A DNA stretch of 64,000 bases from Sinomonas sp. P10A9 (GTDB taxonomy: Bacteria; Actinomycetota; Actinomycetes; Actinomycetales; Micrococcaceae), in assembly GCF_041022165.1 (NCBI RefSeq), contig NZ_CP163302.1, positions 3,162,001 through 3,226,000 of the forward strand, read 5' to 3'. Each line of letters starts with the position of its first letter. The stretch's first letter is position 1. Both the position numbers and the translations under genes were made by a program. Below are positions 7,605 through 19,229 of the stretch, one piece after another. The notes below the pieces were generated by a model, which made no database searches, was not told the origin of the DNA, and saw only the letters and a list, made by a program, of their open reading frames with translations.

Positions 7605-8906
7605 TCAGTGGAGTTGCGTGGTCAGGGATGCGCCGAGATCCGCGGTCGCGTAGGGGCTCACGCGCACGACGTCGCCGATCACGATCACCGCGGGGTTCGC
7701 GACTCCAACGGCGCGGGCACGGTCAACAATGGTACCCAGTGTCGCGATCGTGACGCGCTGATCGGGTGTCCAGCCGCGCTCGACGATGGCGACGGGCGTG
7801 TGCGCCGCGAGACCGCGCACACGCAGCACGGCGACGGACTCCGCGAGCCGGCGGACGCCCATGAGCAGGACGATCGTGTGGTCCGACCGGGCGGGAAGCT
7901 CGGCGAGCTCATCGTGGCCCGTCGCGACGCTAAAGCCCGTCGCGAGGCCGCGGTGTGTCACGGGGATGCCTGCGGCGGCAGGCACCGAGATGGCGCTCGT
8001 GACACCGGGGACCACCTCGACGTCGACGCCATGGCGCCGGCAGAACTCGGCCTCCTCGCCGCCGCGCCCCAGAACGTACGGGTCGCCGCCCTTGAGGCGC
8101 ACGACGACGTTTCCGGCCAGGGCCTCGCGCACGAGGATCTCGTTGATCTCGTCCTGCGTGGCTTGATGCGCGCCGGGGGCCTTGCCGACCTCGATGACGC
8201 GCGGACCGCCGGAGGCGGCATCCCCGAGCTCAGCGAGGAGCCCCCGCGGCCCGAGCCTGTCGGCCACGACGACGTCGGCCTCGGCCAGCAGCTGCCGGCC
8301 GCGGACCGTGATGAGCCCGGTATCGCCCGGACCGCCGCCCACGAGGGCGACCCGCCCGCCAAGGGACCGGCTGCCCGTGGGAGCCAGCCCCGCGCCGTCG
8401 TGCGCGTCCCGTCCGGGAGAGGTGCGGCGGTGCCGCCGCAGCGGCAGATTCCCGGTGCGCAGCGCCAGGACGATCGCGTCCTTGAGGGCCTTCGCGCGAC
8501 GCGGGTCTCCCCCGGCGTTCACGGCGACGGTGACGTCGTCGACCCGGGCGGTCGCGGGGGTCCAGGCGGCGGAGGCCTCGTGATCGGCGGCATTGACGCA
8601 CCAGATGCGCCGATCCTCGGCCTCTGCGGCCACCCGCGCGTCCAGCTCCGGCAGGCCCGTCGCGGTCTGGACGAACCACACGCGCTCCAGATCAGACGCC
8701 TCGTAGCCGCGGCGCACCCACGTGACGAGGCCAGCCTCCGCGAGGCGCACGACGTCGTGCCCCGCCTCGGGCGCCACGACGGTCACCTTCGCGCCGGCGT
8801 CGAGCAGGCCCCGGGCGCGGCGCGCAGCCACGGCGCCGCCGCCGACCACGAGCACATCCCGGCCGAGAAGCCGCAGCGAGGTGGGGTACAGGTCGATGCC
8901 GCTCAT
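7605..8906 (-). CDS. cysG: siroheme synthase: precorrin-2 dehydrogenase fused to uroporphyrinogen-III C-methyltransferase
   Basis: The 433-residue fusion has an N-terminal Met8/CysG-like dehydrogenase (about 1-150; [30 protein letters not shown]). A Ser/Arg-rich linker leads to a SAM-dependent uroporphyrinogen-III methyltransferase (about 175-425) with [47 protein letters not shown] and VVPGVTSAI. It would make precorrin-2 and sirohydrochlorin for siroheme. The ATG at 8906 overlaps the permease stop by 4 nt (ATGA). Iron insertion is probably done by the CbiX-like chelatase at 23.1-23.9 kb, so the two sulfur blocks complement each other. Confidence 0.9.
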   Translation of the reverse strand: MSGIDLYPTSLRLLGRDVLVVGGGAVAARRARGLLDAGAKVTVVAPEAGHDVVRLAEAGLVTWVRRGYEASDLERVWFVQTATGLPELDARVAAEAEDRRIWCVNAADHEASAAWTPATARVDDVTVAVNAGGDPRRAKALKDAIVLALRTGNLPLRRHRRTSPGRDAHDGAGLAPTGSRSLGGRVALVGGGPGDTGLITVRGRQLLAEADVVVADRLGPRGLLAELGDAASGGPRVIEVGKAPGAHQATQDEINEILVREALAGNVVVRLKGGDPYVLGRGGEEAEFCRRHGVDVEVVPGVTSAISVPAAAGIPVTHRGLATGFSVATGHDELAELPARSDHTIVLLMGVRRLAESVAVLRVRGLAAHTPVAIVERGWTPDQRVTIATLGTIVDRARAVGVANPAVIVIGDVVRVSPYATADLGASLTTQLH

Positions 8907-9850
8907 CGCGTGCCTCCCGTGAGAAGTCCGCGGCGGGCGAGGATGCGCCGCTCGAGGGGTCCGAAAACAGCCAGCTCGATCGCAATGCCGACGGCCAGGA
9001 TCACAAGGATCGCGCTCATGACCACGCCCATGTCGCTCAGGGTCCGGCCCTGGTCGAGAAGGGATCCAAGCCCGTACCCGAGAGTCCCGCCCACGGCGAT
9101 GATCTCCGCGGCCATGAGCGAGCGCCACGAGAACGCCCACCCCTGCTTGAGCCCGGCCACATAGCCCGGAAGCGCCGCGGGGAGCACGATATGGAGCGCG
9201 AGCTCGGTCCGCGACGCGCCAAGGACCTTGCCGACGGACCGGTACTGCGGCGGGATCTGGTCGATCCCCGCAATGAGCCCGTTGATGATCGAGGGGATCG
9301 CACCCATGAGCACCACGAAGTACACGGTCGCATCGGTGAGTCCGAACCAGATGATCGCGGCCGGCACCCACGCGACGGACGGCAGGACCTGGAGGCCCGA
9401 GATGAGCGGGCCGAACGCGCGGCGGAGGGGCTTGACCTGGCCGAGGAGCAGTCCGAGCGGGGTCGCGACGAGCGCACTGACCGCGAAGCCCACGAGCCCG
9501 CGCTGGAGCGAGGTCCAGACCGCTTCCTGGGCCCGGCCCTCCTTCCACAGCTCGCCGAGCGACGCCGCCACGTCGAGCGGGCCGGGGACGAGGTCGCGGC
9601 GCTTGAGGCCGAGCGTCACATAGAGCTGCCAGACGAGGATTAGGACCACTACGGCGGCAAGCGGCAGGAGCGCCCGTGACCAGTCCCGGTGGCGCCTGAC
9701 GGTGTCCGACTGGAGCTGGTCGAGCCCTGATTCGAGGGCGCGGAGCTCCTCTCCGGTCGGCTCGCCGACGGTCGAGACGTTGGTGAGCGGCGGGAGGCCG
9801 CGGTCCTGGGAGGCCTGCGTGTCCTTTTCGAGCAGCGGATTACTTGGCAT
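8903..9850 (-). CDS. ABC transporter permease, SsuC/TauC family
   Basis: The 315-residue membrane protein has a polar N-terminal extension of about 55 residues. A first helix follows (LLPLAAVVVLILVWQLYV), then five or so further helices. The binding-protein-dependent permease loop with an EAA-like signature is near GKVLGASRTELALHIVLPAALPGYVAGL. It belongs to the sulfonate/nitrate/taurine importer family. It overlaps the upstream ATPase by 11 nt and the downstream cysG by 4 nt, so the genes are translationally coupled. Linkage to cysG, fprA and the nearby cys genes points to a sulfur substrate (sulfonate or sulfate); the exact ligand cannot be read from sequence. Confidence 0.88.
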   Translation of the reverse strand: MPSNPLLEKDTQASQDRGLPPLTNVSTVGEPTGEELRALESGLDQLQSDTVRRHRDWSRALLPLAAVVVLILVWQLYVTLGLKRRDLVPGPLDVAASLGELWKEGRAQEAVWTSLQRGLVGFAVSALVATPLGLLLGQVKPLRRAFGPLISGLQVLPSVAWVPAAIIWFGLTDATVYFVVLMGAIPSIINGLIAGIDQIPPQYRSVGKVLGASRTELALHIVLPAALPGYVAGLKQGWAFSWRSLMAAEIIAVGGTLGYGLGSLLDQGRTLSDMGVVMSAILVILAVGIAIELAVFGPLERRILARRGLLTGGTR

Positions 9851-10565
9851 GGCGGGCGATCTCCTGCCGCAGTCGGGAGGTGAGCTCGGCTGTCAGGGCG
9901 GCGGCCGCGGCGGCGTCATGCTTCGTGGCGTCCGGGACAGACCACTCGGCGACGACGCGCCCGGGCCGCGACGAGAGCAGCAGGACGCGCTGTCCGAGCC
10001 GCACAGCCTCGCGGACGTTGTGCGTGACGAAGATGATGGTCCGCCCGGTCTCCCGCCAGATCCGGGTGAGCTCCTCGTGGAGGAGGTCGCGCGTGATGGC
10101 GTCGAGGGCCGCGAACGGCTCATCCATGAGGAGGACCTGCCGGTCCTGCGAGAGCGCCCGGGCCAGGGCGACGCGCTGCCGCATGCCCCCCGAAAGCTCG
10201 TGCGGGCGCTTGTCCGCGGCCTCGCCGAGGTGAACGAGGTCGAGGAGTTCGACGGCGCGTGCCCGCCGCTCCGCCTTCGGCACCCCGCGGAGCTTGAGCG
10301 CGAGCTCGATGTTGGCCCGTGCCGTGAGCCACGGGTACAGTGCGGCGTCCTGGAACATGAACGCGGCACCGTCCGCCGGGACCTCGAGCGCGCCAGCGGT
10401 GGGCCGCTCGAGACCGGCGATGATGTTCAGGAGCGTGGACTTGCCGCAGCCCGAGGCACCCAGGAGTGCGACGAACTCGCCTTGGGCGATGGTTGCGTTG
10501 ACGCTGTCGAGCACGGGCGCGCCGGCGCCGAAGCGCTTGCCGAGGTTCTCGAGCACTACGGTCAT
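9840..10565 (-). CDS. ABC transporter ATP-binding protein, SsuB/TauB family
   Basis: The 241-residue ATPase has all motifs in order: Walker A GASGCGKSTL, Q-loop FMFQDAALYPWL, signature LSGGMRQRVALARAL, Walker B VLLMDEPFAALD, and switch FVTHNVREAV. These fit the SsuB/TauB/NrtD group. It energises the adjacent permease and substrate-binding protein. ATG at 10565 is chosen because the open frame upstream overlaps the preceding gene and lacks family similarity. It lies 20 nt downstream of the binding-protein stop. Confidence 0.9.
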   Translation of the reverse strand: MTVVLENLGKRFGAGAPVLDSVNATIAQGEFVALLGASGCGKSTLLNIIAGLERPTAGALEVPADGAAFMFQDAALYPWLTARANIELALKLRGVPKAERRARAVELLDLVHLGEAADKRPHELSGGMRQRVALARALSQDRQVLLMDEPFAALDAITRDLLHEELTRIWRETGRTIIFVTHNVREAVRLGQRVLLLSSRPGRVVAEWSVPDATKHDAAAAAALTAELTSRLRQEIARHAK

Positions 10566-10585
10566 GTCTTGGTCCTCTCGTCCCG

Positions 10586-11755
10586 TCAGTCCTGGCCCAG
10601 GCCAGCGGCGCTGACCTTCGCCTGGCCCGACAGTGCGTTCAGTGCGCGCAGGTCGAAGAGACCGTGGAGGTCCGCGGTCTTCGTGACCCCTGCGGTGACG
10701 CCGTCCGCAAGGAGCTTGGGGTAGGCGCCCGCGAGCGGATCCGTGGTGAACGTGATGTTGCCCAGGGCCCGCTCGATGACGTCCGCGGGCAGCTCGGACC
10801 CTGCCGCGGCCTTGAGCGCCGCGTTGACGGTGCTCGCCTTCTGGGCGGGGGTCGCGCGGCTGAGCCAGTCGACGGCGGCGACGTGGCCCTTCAGGAGGGC
10901 TTCGACCGTCTGAGGATGCTGTGCAGCGAACGTCTTGTTGACGATGAGGATCGTGGTCGGGAACTCGCCGGGCTTTCCCGTGCCGCTGCCGTCCCACAGG
11001 TCCTTCTCGTCAACGAGCACCTTGGCGCCGGCCTGGAGCACGAGGCGGGACGCCCACGGCTCGGGGAGCCACGCGCCGTCGAGCTTGCCGTCCTGGAAGA
11101 GCTTGAGGGTCTGCGCGTTCTCGGTCGGGTTGATGGTGACGTCACCGCCGCCGTTCGGGGTGGTCTTGAGGCCCTTCGACGCGAGGTACGCGCGGAGTGC
11201 CACGTCCTGGGTGCCGCCGAGCTGGGGTGTCGCGAGGACCTTGCCCTTGAGCTGCTCCGGTCCGGTGATGCCCGGCTGGACCACGAGCTGCGCGCCGCCG
11301 GCAGCTGCGCCCGCGATGACGGAGACCGACTCCCCGTGGCTCTGCACGAACGAGTTGATGGCCGGGTTCGGGCCGACGTATGCGGCGTCGATCGCGCCCG
11401 CGTTGAGCGCCTCGATCGCTGCCGGGCCCGCATTGAATACCTGCGTGGTGAGGCTGTTGGTGCCGGCATCCTTGAGGGTGCCCGCGATGAGACCGTTCTG
11501 CACTCCCACGAGGGCGGGGGCGTGGGTGACATTGCCGAAGTAGCCGAGCCGCAGCTGTGGTGCCGGGGTCCCGGTGGCGACGGACGACGTCGTGCGCTGC
11601 TCGCCGCTGTTCAGTGCTGTGGCGACCGCTGTGCCCGCACCGAGGAGGATCACGACGGCGGCCGCGATGCCGAGGGCGATCGCTCGCCCACGTTTCGGGG
11701 GACCCGAGTCGGCGGTGATGCGGATGGTTTCAGGGGTCTTGACGGTCTCGCTCAT
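10586..11755 (-). CDS. ABC transporter substrate-binding protein, SsuA/NMT1-like
   Basis: The 389-residue protein begins with a polar 25-residue tail, then one hydrophobic segment (GRAIALGIAAAVVILLGAGTAV). It appears membrane-anchored, since no lipobox cysteine follows. The mature part starts APQLRLGYFGNVTHAPALVG and contains VFNAGPAAIEALNAGAIDAAYVGP and ENAQTLKLFQDGKLDGAWLPEP, the pattern of aliphatic sulfonate/nitrate/taurine binding proteins. It is first in an operon continuing with ATPase, permease, cysG and fprA. GAGGAA lies about 7 nt before the ATG. Ligand identity is inferred from context only. Confidence 0.88.
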   Translation of the reverse strand: MSETVKTPETIRITADSGPPKRGRAIALGIAAAVVILLGAGTAVATALNSGEQRTTSSVATGTPAPQLRLGYFGNVTHAPALVGVQNGLIAGTLKDAGTNSLTTQVFNAGPAAIEALNAGAIDAAYVGPNPAINSFVQSHGESVSVIAGAAAGGAQLVVQPGITGPEQLKGKVLATPQLGGTQDVALRAYLASKGLKTTPNGGGDVTINPTENAQTLKLFQDGKLDGAWLPEPWASRLVLQAGAKVLVDEKDLWDGSGTGKPGEFPTTILIVNKTFAAQHPQTVEALLKGHVAAVDWLSRATPAQKASTVNAALKAAAGSELPADVIERALGNITFTTDPLAGAYPKLLADGVTAGVTKTADLHGLFDLRALNALSGQAKVSAAGLGQD

Positions 11756-12066
11756 GGGAGGTTCCTCGATCTCGCAGTGTCGTCAGGTCTCGGACGGGGC
11801 CTATCGACGGGCCCGACATCGGGGCATTCGACGCCCGGTCCGGGTGGTGCGCTGCGTGATCATGGGTTCCATGATGGAGGGACCCCGGGTGCGTGGCCAA
11901 GGGTCCGGTCACGGGCGTTCACGCTGCGTCACGAGACGTCACACGACGCAACGCCGATGCCCCGAGCTCACCCCGGATGCGGACTTCACCTCTGTGCGCC
12001 GTTCGCCGGGGTGGGCACGCCGCGTCGGGTGGTCGCCCGCCAGTGACGACGCGTACCGTTGCCTGA
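11756..12066. other. 311-nt divergent intergenic region
   Basis: This separates the minus-strand transporter operon from the plus-strand 616-aa gene and must hold both promoters. On the plus side TACCGT (12054-12059) ends 7 nt before the GTG at 12067, consistent with a leaderless start. On the minus side there is a candidate leader ORF at 11801-11872 and a short hairpin (GGGCC/GGCCC arms, about 11798-11815). I recognise no riboswitch. Confidence 0.4.
11801..11872 (-). CDS. candidate leader peptide upstream of the importer operon
   Basis: A 23-codon frame begins at ATG 11872 (second in-frame ATG at 11863) and ends GRRMPRCRARR with one Cys codon near its end. Its stop codon falls inside a small inverted repeat (GGGCC ... 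GGCCC). Short leader ORFs are known upstream of sulfur genes in actinobacteria, but this one is not Cys-rich and its Shine-Dalgarno is weak. It may be a chance ORF. Confidence 0.22.
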   Translation of the reverse strand: MEPMITQRTTRTGRRMPRCRARR

Positions 12067-13917
12067 GTGACATCGCCTTTCGAAGACCCGGAGTTCGTTT
12101 CGCGACTGGCCCGGATGGGCATTGTCCACACCCCTGGGATGGCCGCCCGGATGATGGACGAGCTCGCGCCGCTGCTCGCCGACGAAGGAATCGACCTCAA
12201 CGACCGCGATGGCGACAACGATCTCGGCGCGGTCAATGAAGCGCTCGCCCGCGCGACCGAGCGCCACAACCTCACGCTGTTCACTCCGGTCGGTGCGCGG
12301 CGGGCCGGGGCCCTCGCGGTCCTGAGGCTCTTCGCCGAGTCATTCTGCGAGGGTGATGAAGACCGTGCCGCCGCAGTGCTCGCAGGCGTAGAGAGCGAAC
12401 CGGCGGGCGACGCGCCAGCCATCTCGCACCTCGTCGGCGTGAGTCTCGGACTCCTCGACAGCTGGCACACCGACCCCGAACTGCGTGCCGCGCTCACGGC
12501 CACGCGTGTGCCGCGGTGGAACCGGGCCGCACGTGCCGCGGCCACTGATGTCCTCGCGCTCGCCCGCAAGGGGCGCGCGTTCGCATCGCTGGGGAGCCTG
12601 CACCGGCATGGGGGGCTGGCACTGTTCGAGGGATCCGTGCTTCTCGTTGCGGCATCTCTCAGCGCGCGCGCCGCGAGCGAGAAGACGTCCGTGCGCGACG
12701 TCGCCGGGCGGGTGCTCGTCGACGGCCCGTCGTCGGGGCCTCCGACGCCAAGCGCCCCGGTAGCGGCGTCCCCCCAAGCGCCGGGAAGCAGTTTCATGCG
12801 TCCCCTGGGAGCGCGCGGTGCGAAAGCGCAAGGCCCGGAAGCACCGGGGCGTCCCATGGGCCGGGACCTCCAGATTGCGGACCGTGCCCTGCGGCGAAAT
12901 TTCGGCACATGGCTCGAACGCGCCCCGTCGATCGCCGCTCCCACGGTGTCCGACGAGCTGTTGCTGACGCAGGCGCTGGTGGACATCGGGCGCGGCCACG
13001 GCCTTGATCTGCACCGGGCCCTCGACGTCGAACCTCTGATCGACCTGCTCTGGGAGGCCGACGGCGCCGATCACCCCGAGGTGCTCGAGACGCTGCACGA
13101 CTACGTGCACTTCCGCCTCGACGCCGGTCACGACCTCGGCGGGTGGGAGGAGGCGCACGAGGCTGTCGAGGATGCGCTCGACGAGTCCGGCGCCGGATCG
13201 GGGCCCCTCGGCGCGATGCTGGAACATGCAGAGCAGGTCAACCCCGATGTGCGCCGCGGCGCGCTCGCGCAGACGCCGCTTATCGCGGCGGTGAACGAGC
13301 TGCTTGAGTGGGTCGGCACCGGCAGGCCCGTCACGCAGACCGGTGGTGTGCGGCGTGCGGACATCAAGCACGTCGCGACGATGCTGGGCATCCGGGCGGT
13401 CGGGGTTGCGAAACGCGTCGGCATTGAACACGGCGAGGATGCGCCGGTTCAGGCGCTGTCGATGGCCGACGTTCCCGTGCTCGCGCAGTGGTGGGAGGCG
13501 CTATCGAGTGCGGAGGTGATCCGGACCACCTCGTCCAGCGTCCGCCCGGGCCCCGCAGCCGCTGAGTGGGCAGCCGAGGGGCTTCCACCGCTCGAGCTGG
13601 CCGAGATGGTCGCTGGAGTATTCGTCGCAGGGATTCTGACGCGCCCGATGGCCAAAGGCGCCTTCGGCCGTTTCATCATCAAGAAATCCATCGTCCAGCT
13701 GATGCGCGCCCTCGCACCCGAGGATCTCGACATAGAGGTGCCCGAGCTGGCGCTGATCGGCGGGGGTCCCGTGTGGACGGTGCGGAGCCTCGAAGCCGCT
13801 GGCCTCGTCACCGGCGCCCTCTCGGCCCATCCCGAGGTCCCCGACCCACTGCGGGCCGCCGTCGCCCGTGGGCTCCTCCTCGTCGTTGCGCTCCTCGCCG
13901 ACACCGACGAGGAGTAG
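12067..13917 (+). CDS. conserved-looking protein of unknown function, 616 aa
   Basis: I do not recognise the family. The soluble, largely helical protein starts MTSPFEDPEFVSRLARMGIV, has a Pro/Ala-rich linker near residues 215-255 and a C-terminal half rich in leucines. Residues about 412-433 (LLEWVGTGRPVTQTG, then RRADI) form a short motif that I recall from C-terminal extensions of some actinobacterial pRiA4b ORF-3-like proteins, but that domain itself is absent. No signal peptide or clear membrane segment is seen. Codon use is host-like. The GTG start sits 7 nt after TACCGT, suggesting a leaderless mRNA. It is convergent with katG, with a hairpin between the two genes. Confidence 0.7.
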   Translation: MTSPFEDPEFVSRLARMGIVHTPGMAARMMDELAPLLADEGIDLNDRDGDNDLGAVNEALARATERHNLTLFTPVGARRAGALAVLRLFAESFCEGDEDRAAAVLAGVESEPAGDAPAISHLVGVSLGLLDSWHTDPELRAALTATRVPRWNRAARAAATDVLALARKGRAFASLGSLHRHGGLALFEGSVLLVAASLSARAASEKTSVRDVAGRVLVDGPSSGPPTPSAPVAASPQAPGSSFMRPLGARGAKAQGPEAPGRPMGRDLQIADRALRRNFGTWLERAPSIAAPTVSDELLLTQALVDIGRGHGLDLHRALDVEPLIDLLWEADGADHPEVLETLHDYVHFRLDAGHDLGGWEEAHEAVEDALDESGAGSGPLGAMLEHAEQVNPDVRRGALAQTPLIAAVNELLEWVGTGRPVTQTGGVRRADIKHVATMLGIRAVGVAKRVGIEHGEDAPVQALSMADVPVLAQWWEALSSAEVIRTTSSSVRPGPAAAEWAAEGLPPLELAEMVAGVFVAGILTRPMAKGAFGRFIIKKSIVQLMRALAPEDLDIEVPELALIGGGPVWTVRSLEAAGLVTGALSAHPEVPDPLRAAVARGLLLVVALLADTDEE

Positions 13918-14006
13918 AACCTTCCCCTGCACACCGCCCGAGTAGCGGAGCTGCTGGGTCATCACGTGCGAGAGGTCACGTTCCCTTTCGTGGCCGGGGG
14001 CCACCG

Positions 14007-14052
14007 CGGACGGCTCCCCGCCGGCCGCGGATGGGCCAGCGGGGAGCGTCCG
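14007..14052. terminator. bidirectional hairpin between convergent genes
   Basis: Arms 14007-14021 and 14039-14052 pair over about 14 bp with one bulged base, around a 17-nt loop. It lies between the ends of the 616-aa gene and katG and could terminate both. Confidence 0.65.
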
Positions 14053-14059
14053 TTCGGTG

Positions 14060-16387
<2,328 letters not shown>

Positions 16388-16551
16388 TCACTGTGACAAG
16401 CACGACTGCCGGAACGCGCGGACTGCGGAAGGTGCGGCCACGGCGCCGTACTGTTCACTGCTGACGCTAGCAGTGTGAGGGACCCCACGCCCGTCCCCTG
16501 TCCATTCATCGGGCAGGCGGGGGTGGATCGCGCTGCGCGCCGGACACGCAC

Positions 16552-16589
16552 GACGGCGCCCCTGGCCTCGTGAGGTGAGGGGCACCGTC
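16552..16589. repeat. imperfect inverted repeat
   Basis: Arms GACGGCGCCCCT (16552-16563) and AGGGGCACCGTC (16578-16589) pair with one mismatch around a 14-nt loop. No T-tract follows. It lies about 230 nt upstream of katG. Confidence 0.5.
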
Positions 16590-16721
16590 GGCGGCAGAGG
16601 GACTGGTGGCCCGAGCTGCTCATGCCGACACGCGCTGGATCAGATCTGGCGGCGGCCTGGGGTGACGCGCATGTCAGGCTTCCCCACCAGCCCTGATGCC
16701 AGCACGCTCCGCAGCGCTGCT

Positions 16722-16760
16722 GTAGCGGACAAGTGCGCTTCGGTGGCACTTGTCCGCTAC
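16722..16760. repeat. perfect 15-bp inverted repeat
   Basis: GTAGCGGACAAGTGC (16722-16736) and GCACTTGTCCGCTAC (16746-16760) pair perfectly around a 9-nt loop. It lies about 160 nt downstream of the cysN stop, too far to be its obvious terminator. It resembles REP-type palindromic elements in size and spacing. Confidence 0.7.
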
Positions 16761-16923
16761 GGCGGCACTGCAGTGTTGAGCCGGTGCAGGATACCGGGCC
16801 CAGATGGGCGTCGCCCCCATCTCCAGGGCAAAGGCGCACAGCCGAAGCTTCGACGTGGCTTCGCTCCGCTCAGCCAGTGAGATTCGACTCCGGGCTTCGA
16901 CTTCGCTCAACCACCGGCGCCGG

Positions 16924-18288
16924 TCAGATCCAGTAGCGCTCGTCCTCGGTATCGCCGGGGTGCGTGCGGACCATGCCGGCGGCGAGGGTGTTGCCGTTCT
17001 GGGGATCGATGACGAGGAAGGCACCCGTGCGGCGGTGCGCCGCGTACGGCTCGAGCGGCAGCGGCGCGGCCAGGCGAACCTGAACCTCGCCGATGTCGTT
17101 GAGGTCGAGGCCCGACGCCGGCGCCACCTCGAAGCTGTCGAGGTCCAGCTTGCCGGTCACGGCACGCACCAGGCCGCGCACTGTCGAAGTGCCGTGCTTC
17201 ACGAGCACCTTGGCACCCTCACGAAGCGGCTTCGTCGAGAGCCAGGCGACGGACCCGTACAGATCGGCGGTGCTCTCCGGCAGCGTCCCCGCGGCCGCGA
17301 TCGTGTCGCCGCGCGCCACGTCGAACTCGTCCGCGAGCCGCAGGGCCACGGAGAGCGGCGCACCGGCCTCCTCAAGAGAACGGCCCGCGACGTCGATCCC
17401 CACCACGGTCGTCTCACGTGCCGTCTGGCCGGGGGTCACGACGGCGACGCGGTCGCCCACGCGCACGGTCCCCTCGGTGACCTGCCCGGCGTAGGCCCGG
17501 TAGTCGCGGAACTCGCCCTCGTCCAGGCCCGGCGCGAGCGCGCCCTGGGGCCGGATGACGGTCTGGACCGGGAAGCGGAAGGCCTCTCCCTCGTCAGACA
17601 GCTCATCGGTGCTCGGCAGCGACTCGAGCAGCTCGATCAGGGTCGGCCCTGAGTACCACGGCGTCCGGTCCGACCGGTCGACGACGTTGTCGCCGTCGAG
17701 CGCGGAGACCGGCACAGCCACCGCCTCGCGGAGGCCGAGCTCGGAAGCCACCCGCGCGACGTCGGCCGCGATCTGGGTGAACACAGGCTCCGAGAAGTCC
17801 ACGAGGTCGATCTTGTTCACTGCCACGACCACGTGCGGCACGCGCAGGAGCGCCGCGACGGACAGGTGCCGGCGGGTCTGCTCGAGCACGCCCTTGCGCG
17901 CGTCGATGAGCAGCACCACGGCGTCCGCGGTGGACGCCCCCGTGACCGTGTTCTTCGTGTACTGCACGTGGCCCGGGCAGTCGGCGAGGATGAACGTGCG
18001 GCGGTCGGTCGCGAAGTAGCGGTACGCGACGTCGATCGTGATGCCCTGCTCGCGCTCGGCCCGCAGGCCGTCCGTCAGGAGCGCTAGGTCCAGGCCGCCG
18101 CGCTCCCCACCGAAGCCTCGGTCCGCGGAGGTGCGGGCCACGGCGTCGAGCTGGTCGGCGAGGATCGCCTTCGAGTCGTGGAGGAGACGGCCCACGAGGG
18201 TGGACTTGCCGTCGTCGACGGAGCCGGCGGTCGCGAAGCGGAAGAGGGTGCCCTCGGAGAGCGTGGCAGGCTCAACCAGCGTGTTCAT
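16924..18288 (-). CDS. cysN: sulfate adenylyltransferase large subunit (GTPase)
   Basis: The 454-residue EF-Tu-like GTPase has P-loop AGSVDDGKSTL near residue 21, LADCPGHVQYTKN (DxxG) and VAVNKIDLVD (NKxD). With CysD it forms ATP sulfurylase, making APS from sulfate and ATP. It ends after the beta-barrel domains, with no fused CysC APS-kinase domain, consistent with a pathway that reduces APS directly. It is the last gene of the chelatase-MFS-sir-cysH-cysD-cysN operon and abuts the cysD stop with a 1-nt overlap. Confidence 0.94.
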   Translation of the reverse strand: MNTLVEPATLSEGTLFRFATAGSVDDGKSTLVGRLLHDSKAILADQLDAVARTSADRGFGGERGGLDLALLTDGLRAEREQGITIDVAYRYFATDRRTFILADCPGHVQYTKNTVTGASTADAVVLLIDARKGVLEQTRRHLSVAALLRVPHVVVAVNKIDLVDFSEPVFTQIAADVARVASELGLREAVAVPVSALDGDNVVDRSDRTPWYSGPTLIELLESLPSTDELSDEGEAFRFPVQTVIRPQGALAPGLDEGEFRDYRAYAGQVTEGTVRVGDRVAVVTPGQTARETTVVGIDVAGRSLEEAGAPLSVALRLADEFDVARGDTIAAAGTLPESTADLYGSVAWLSTKPLREGAKVLVKHGTSTVRGLVRAVTGKLDLDSFEVAPASGLDLNDIGEVQVRLAAPLPLEPYAAHRRTGAFLVIDPQNGNTLAAGMVRTHPGDTEDERYWI

Positions 18289-19229
18289 CAGAAGTACCCG
18301 TCCTTCTTGCGGTCTTCCATGGCCGCCTCGGAAATCCTGTCGTCGGCGCGGGTGGCCCCGCGCTCGGTGAGGGTCGAGGCCGCGACCTCGCGCACCACGT
18401 CAGCCACCGTGTAGGCGTCGGAGAGCACGGCGCCGGTGCAGGACATGTCTCCCACCGTCCGGTAGCGCACGGTACGCACGACGACGTCCTCCCCCTCGCG
18501 CGGGAGGCTCACCTCGCCGACGGCCCGCCACATGCCGTCACGCTCGAACACGTCGCGGTCATGGGCGTAGTAGATGCTCGGGAGCTCGATCTGCTCGCGC
18601 TCGATGTACCGCCAGATGTCCAGCTCGGTCCAGTTGCTGATGGGGAACGCGCGCACATGCTGGCCCACGGTGTGGCGCCCGTTGTACAGGTTCCACAGCT
18701 CTGGGCGCTGGTTGCGCGGGTCCCACTGGCCGAACTCGTCGCGCAGGGACAGGATGCGCTCCTTGGCGCGCGCCTTGTCCTCGTCGCGGCGGCCGCCGCC
18801 GAACACGGCGTCGAACTTGTTGCGCTCGATGGTGTCCAGGAGCGGGATGGTCTGGAGCGGGTTGCGCGTTCCGTCGGCGCGCTCGGCGAGCTCGCCGCGG
18901 TCGATGAACTCCTGGACGGAGCCGACCACGAGCTTGAGCCCGAGCCGCTGGACCGTGCGGTCGCGGAAGTCGAGCACCTCGGGGAAGTTGTGGCCCGTGT
19001 CAACATGCAGGACGGGAAACGGGATCTTCCCCGGCCAGAACGCCTTCGCGGCGAGGTGCAGCATGACTACGGAGTCCTTGCCGCCCGAGAACAGCATCGC
19101 GGGACGCTCGAACTCGGCGACGACCTCGCGGATGATGTGGATAGATTCGGCCTCGAGCGCGTCGAGGAGGGGCAGTGACGCCGCCTGGGCCGGGGCTGGC
19201 ACGGCGGTCTCGTCTAACTGAATGCTCAT
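18288..19229 (-). CDS. cysD: sulfate adenylyltransferase small subunit
   Basis: The 313-residue catalytic subunit of ATP sulfurylase has the PP-loop PAMLFSGGKDSVVMLHLA, HVDTGHNFPEVLDFRD, FGGGRRDEDKARAKERI and the typical C-terminal RYRTVGDMSCTGAV with terminal DRKKDGYF. ATG at 19229 overlaps the cysH stop by 4 nt, which fixes the start. It acts in the cytosol as a heterodimer with CysN. Confidence 0.94.
   Translation of the reverse strand: MSIQLDETAVPAPAQAASLPLLDALEAESIHIIREVVAEFERPAMLFSGGKDSVVMLHLAAKAFWPGKIPFPVLHVDTGHNFPEVLDFRDRTVQRLGLKLVVGSVQEFIDRGELAERADGTRNPLQTIPLLDTIERNKFDAVFGGGRRDEDKARAKERILSLRDEFGQWDPRNQRPELWNLYNGRHTVGQHVRAFPISNWTELDIWRYIEREQIELPSIYYAHDRDVFERDGMWRAVGEVSLPREGEDVVVRTVRYRTVGDMSCTGAVLSDAYTVADVVREVAASTLTERGATRADDRISEAAMEDRKKDGYF

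Noticed and set aside
6195..9164. A 989-codon plus-strand open frame
   Set aside because: It is antisense to fprA and cysG, whose motifs are complete; composition is that of a shadow frame.
11756..12066. SAM or cobalamin riboswitch before the sulfur operon
   Set aside because: I could not find the conserved core of either class on the minus strand; only a weak stem and a small ORF are visible.
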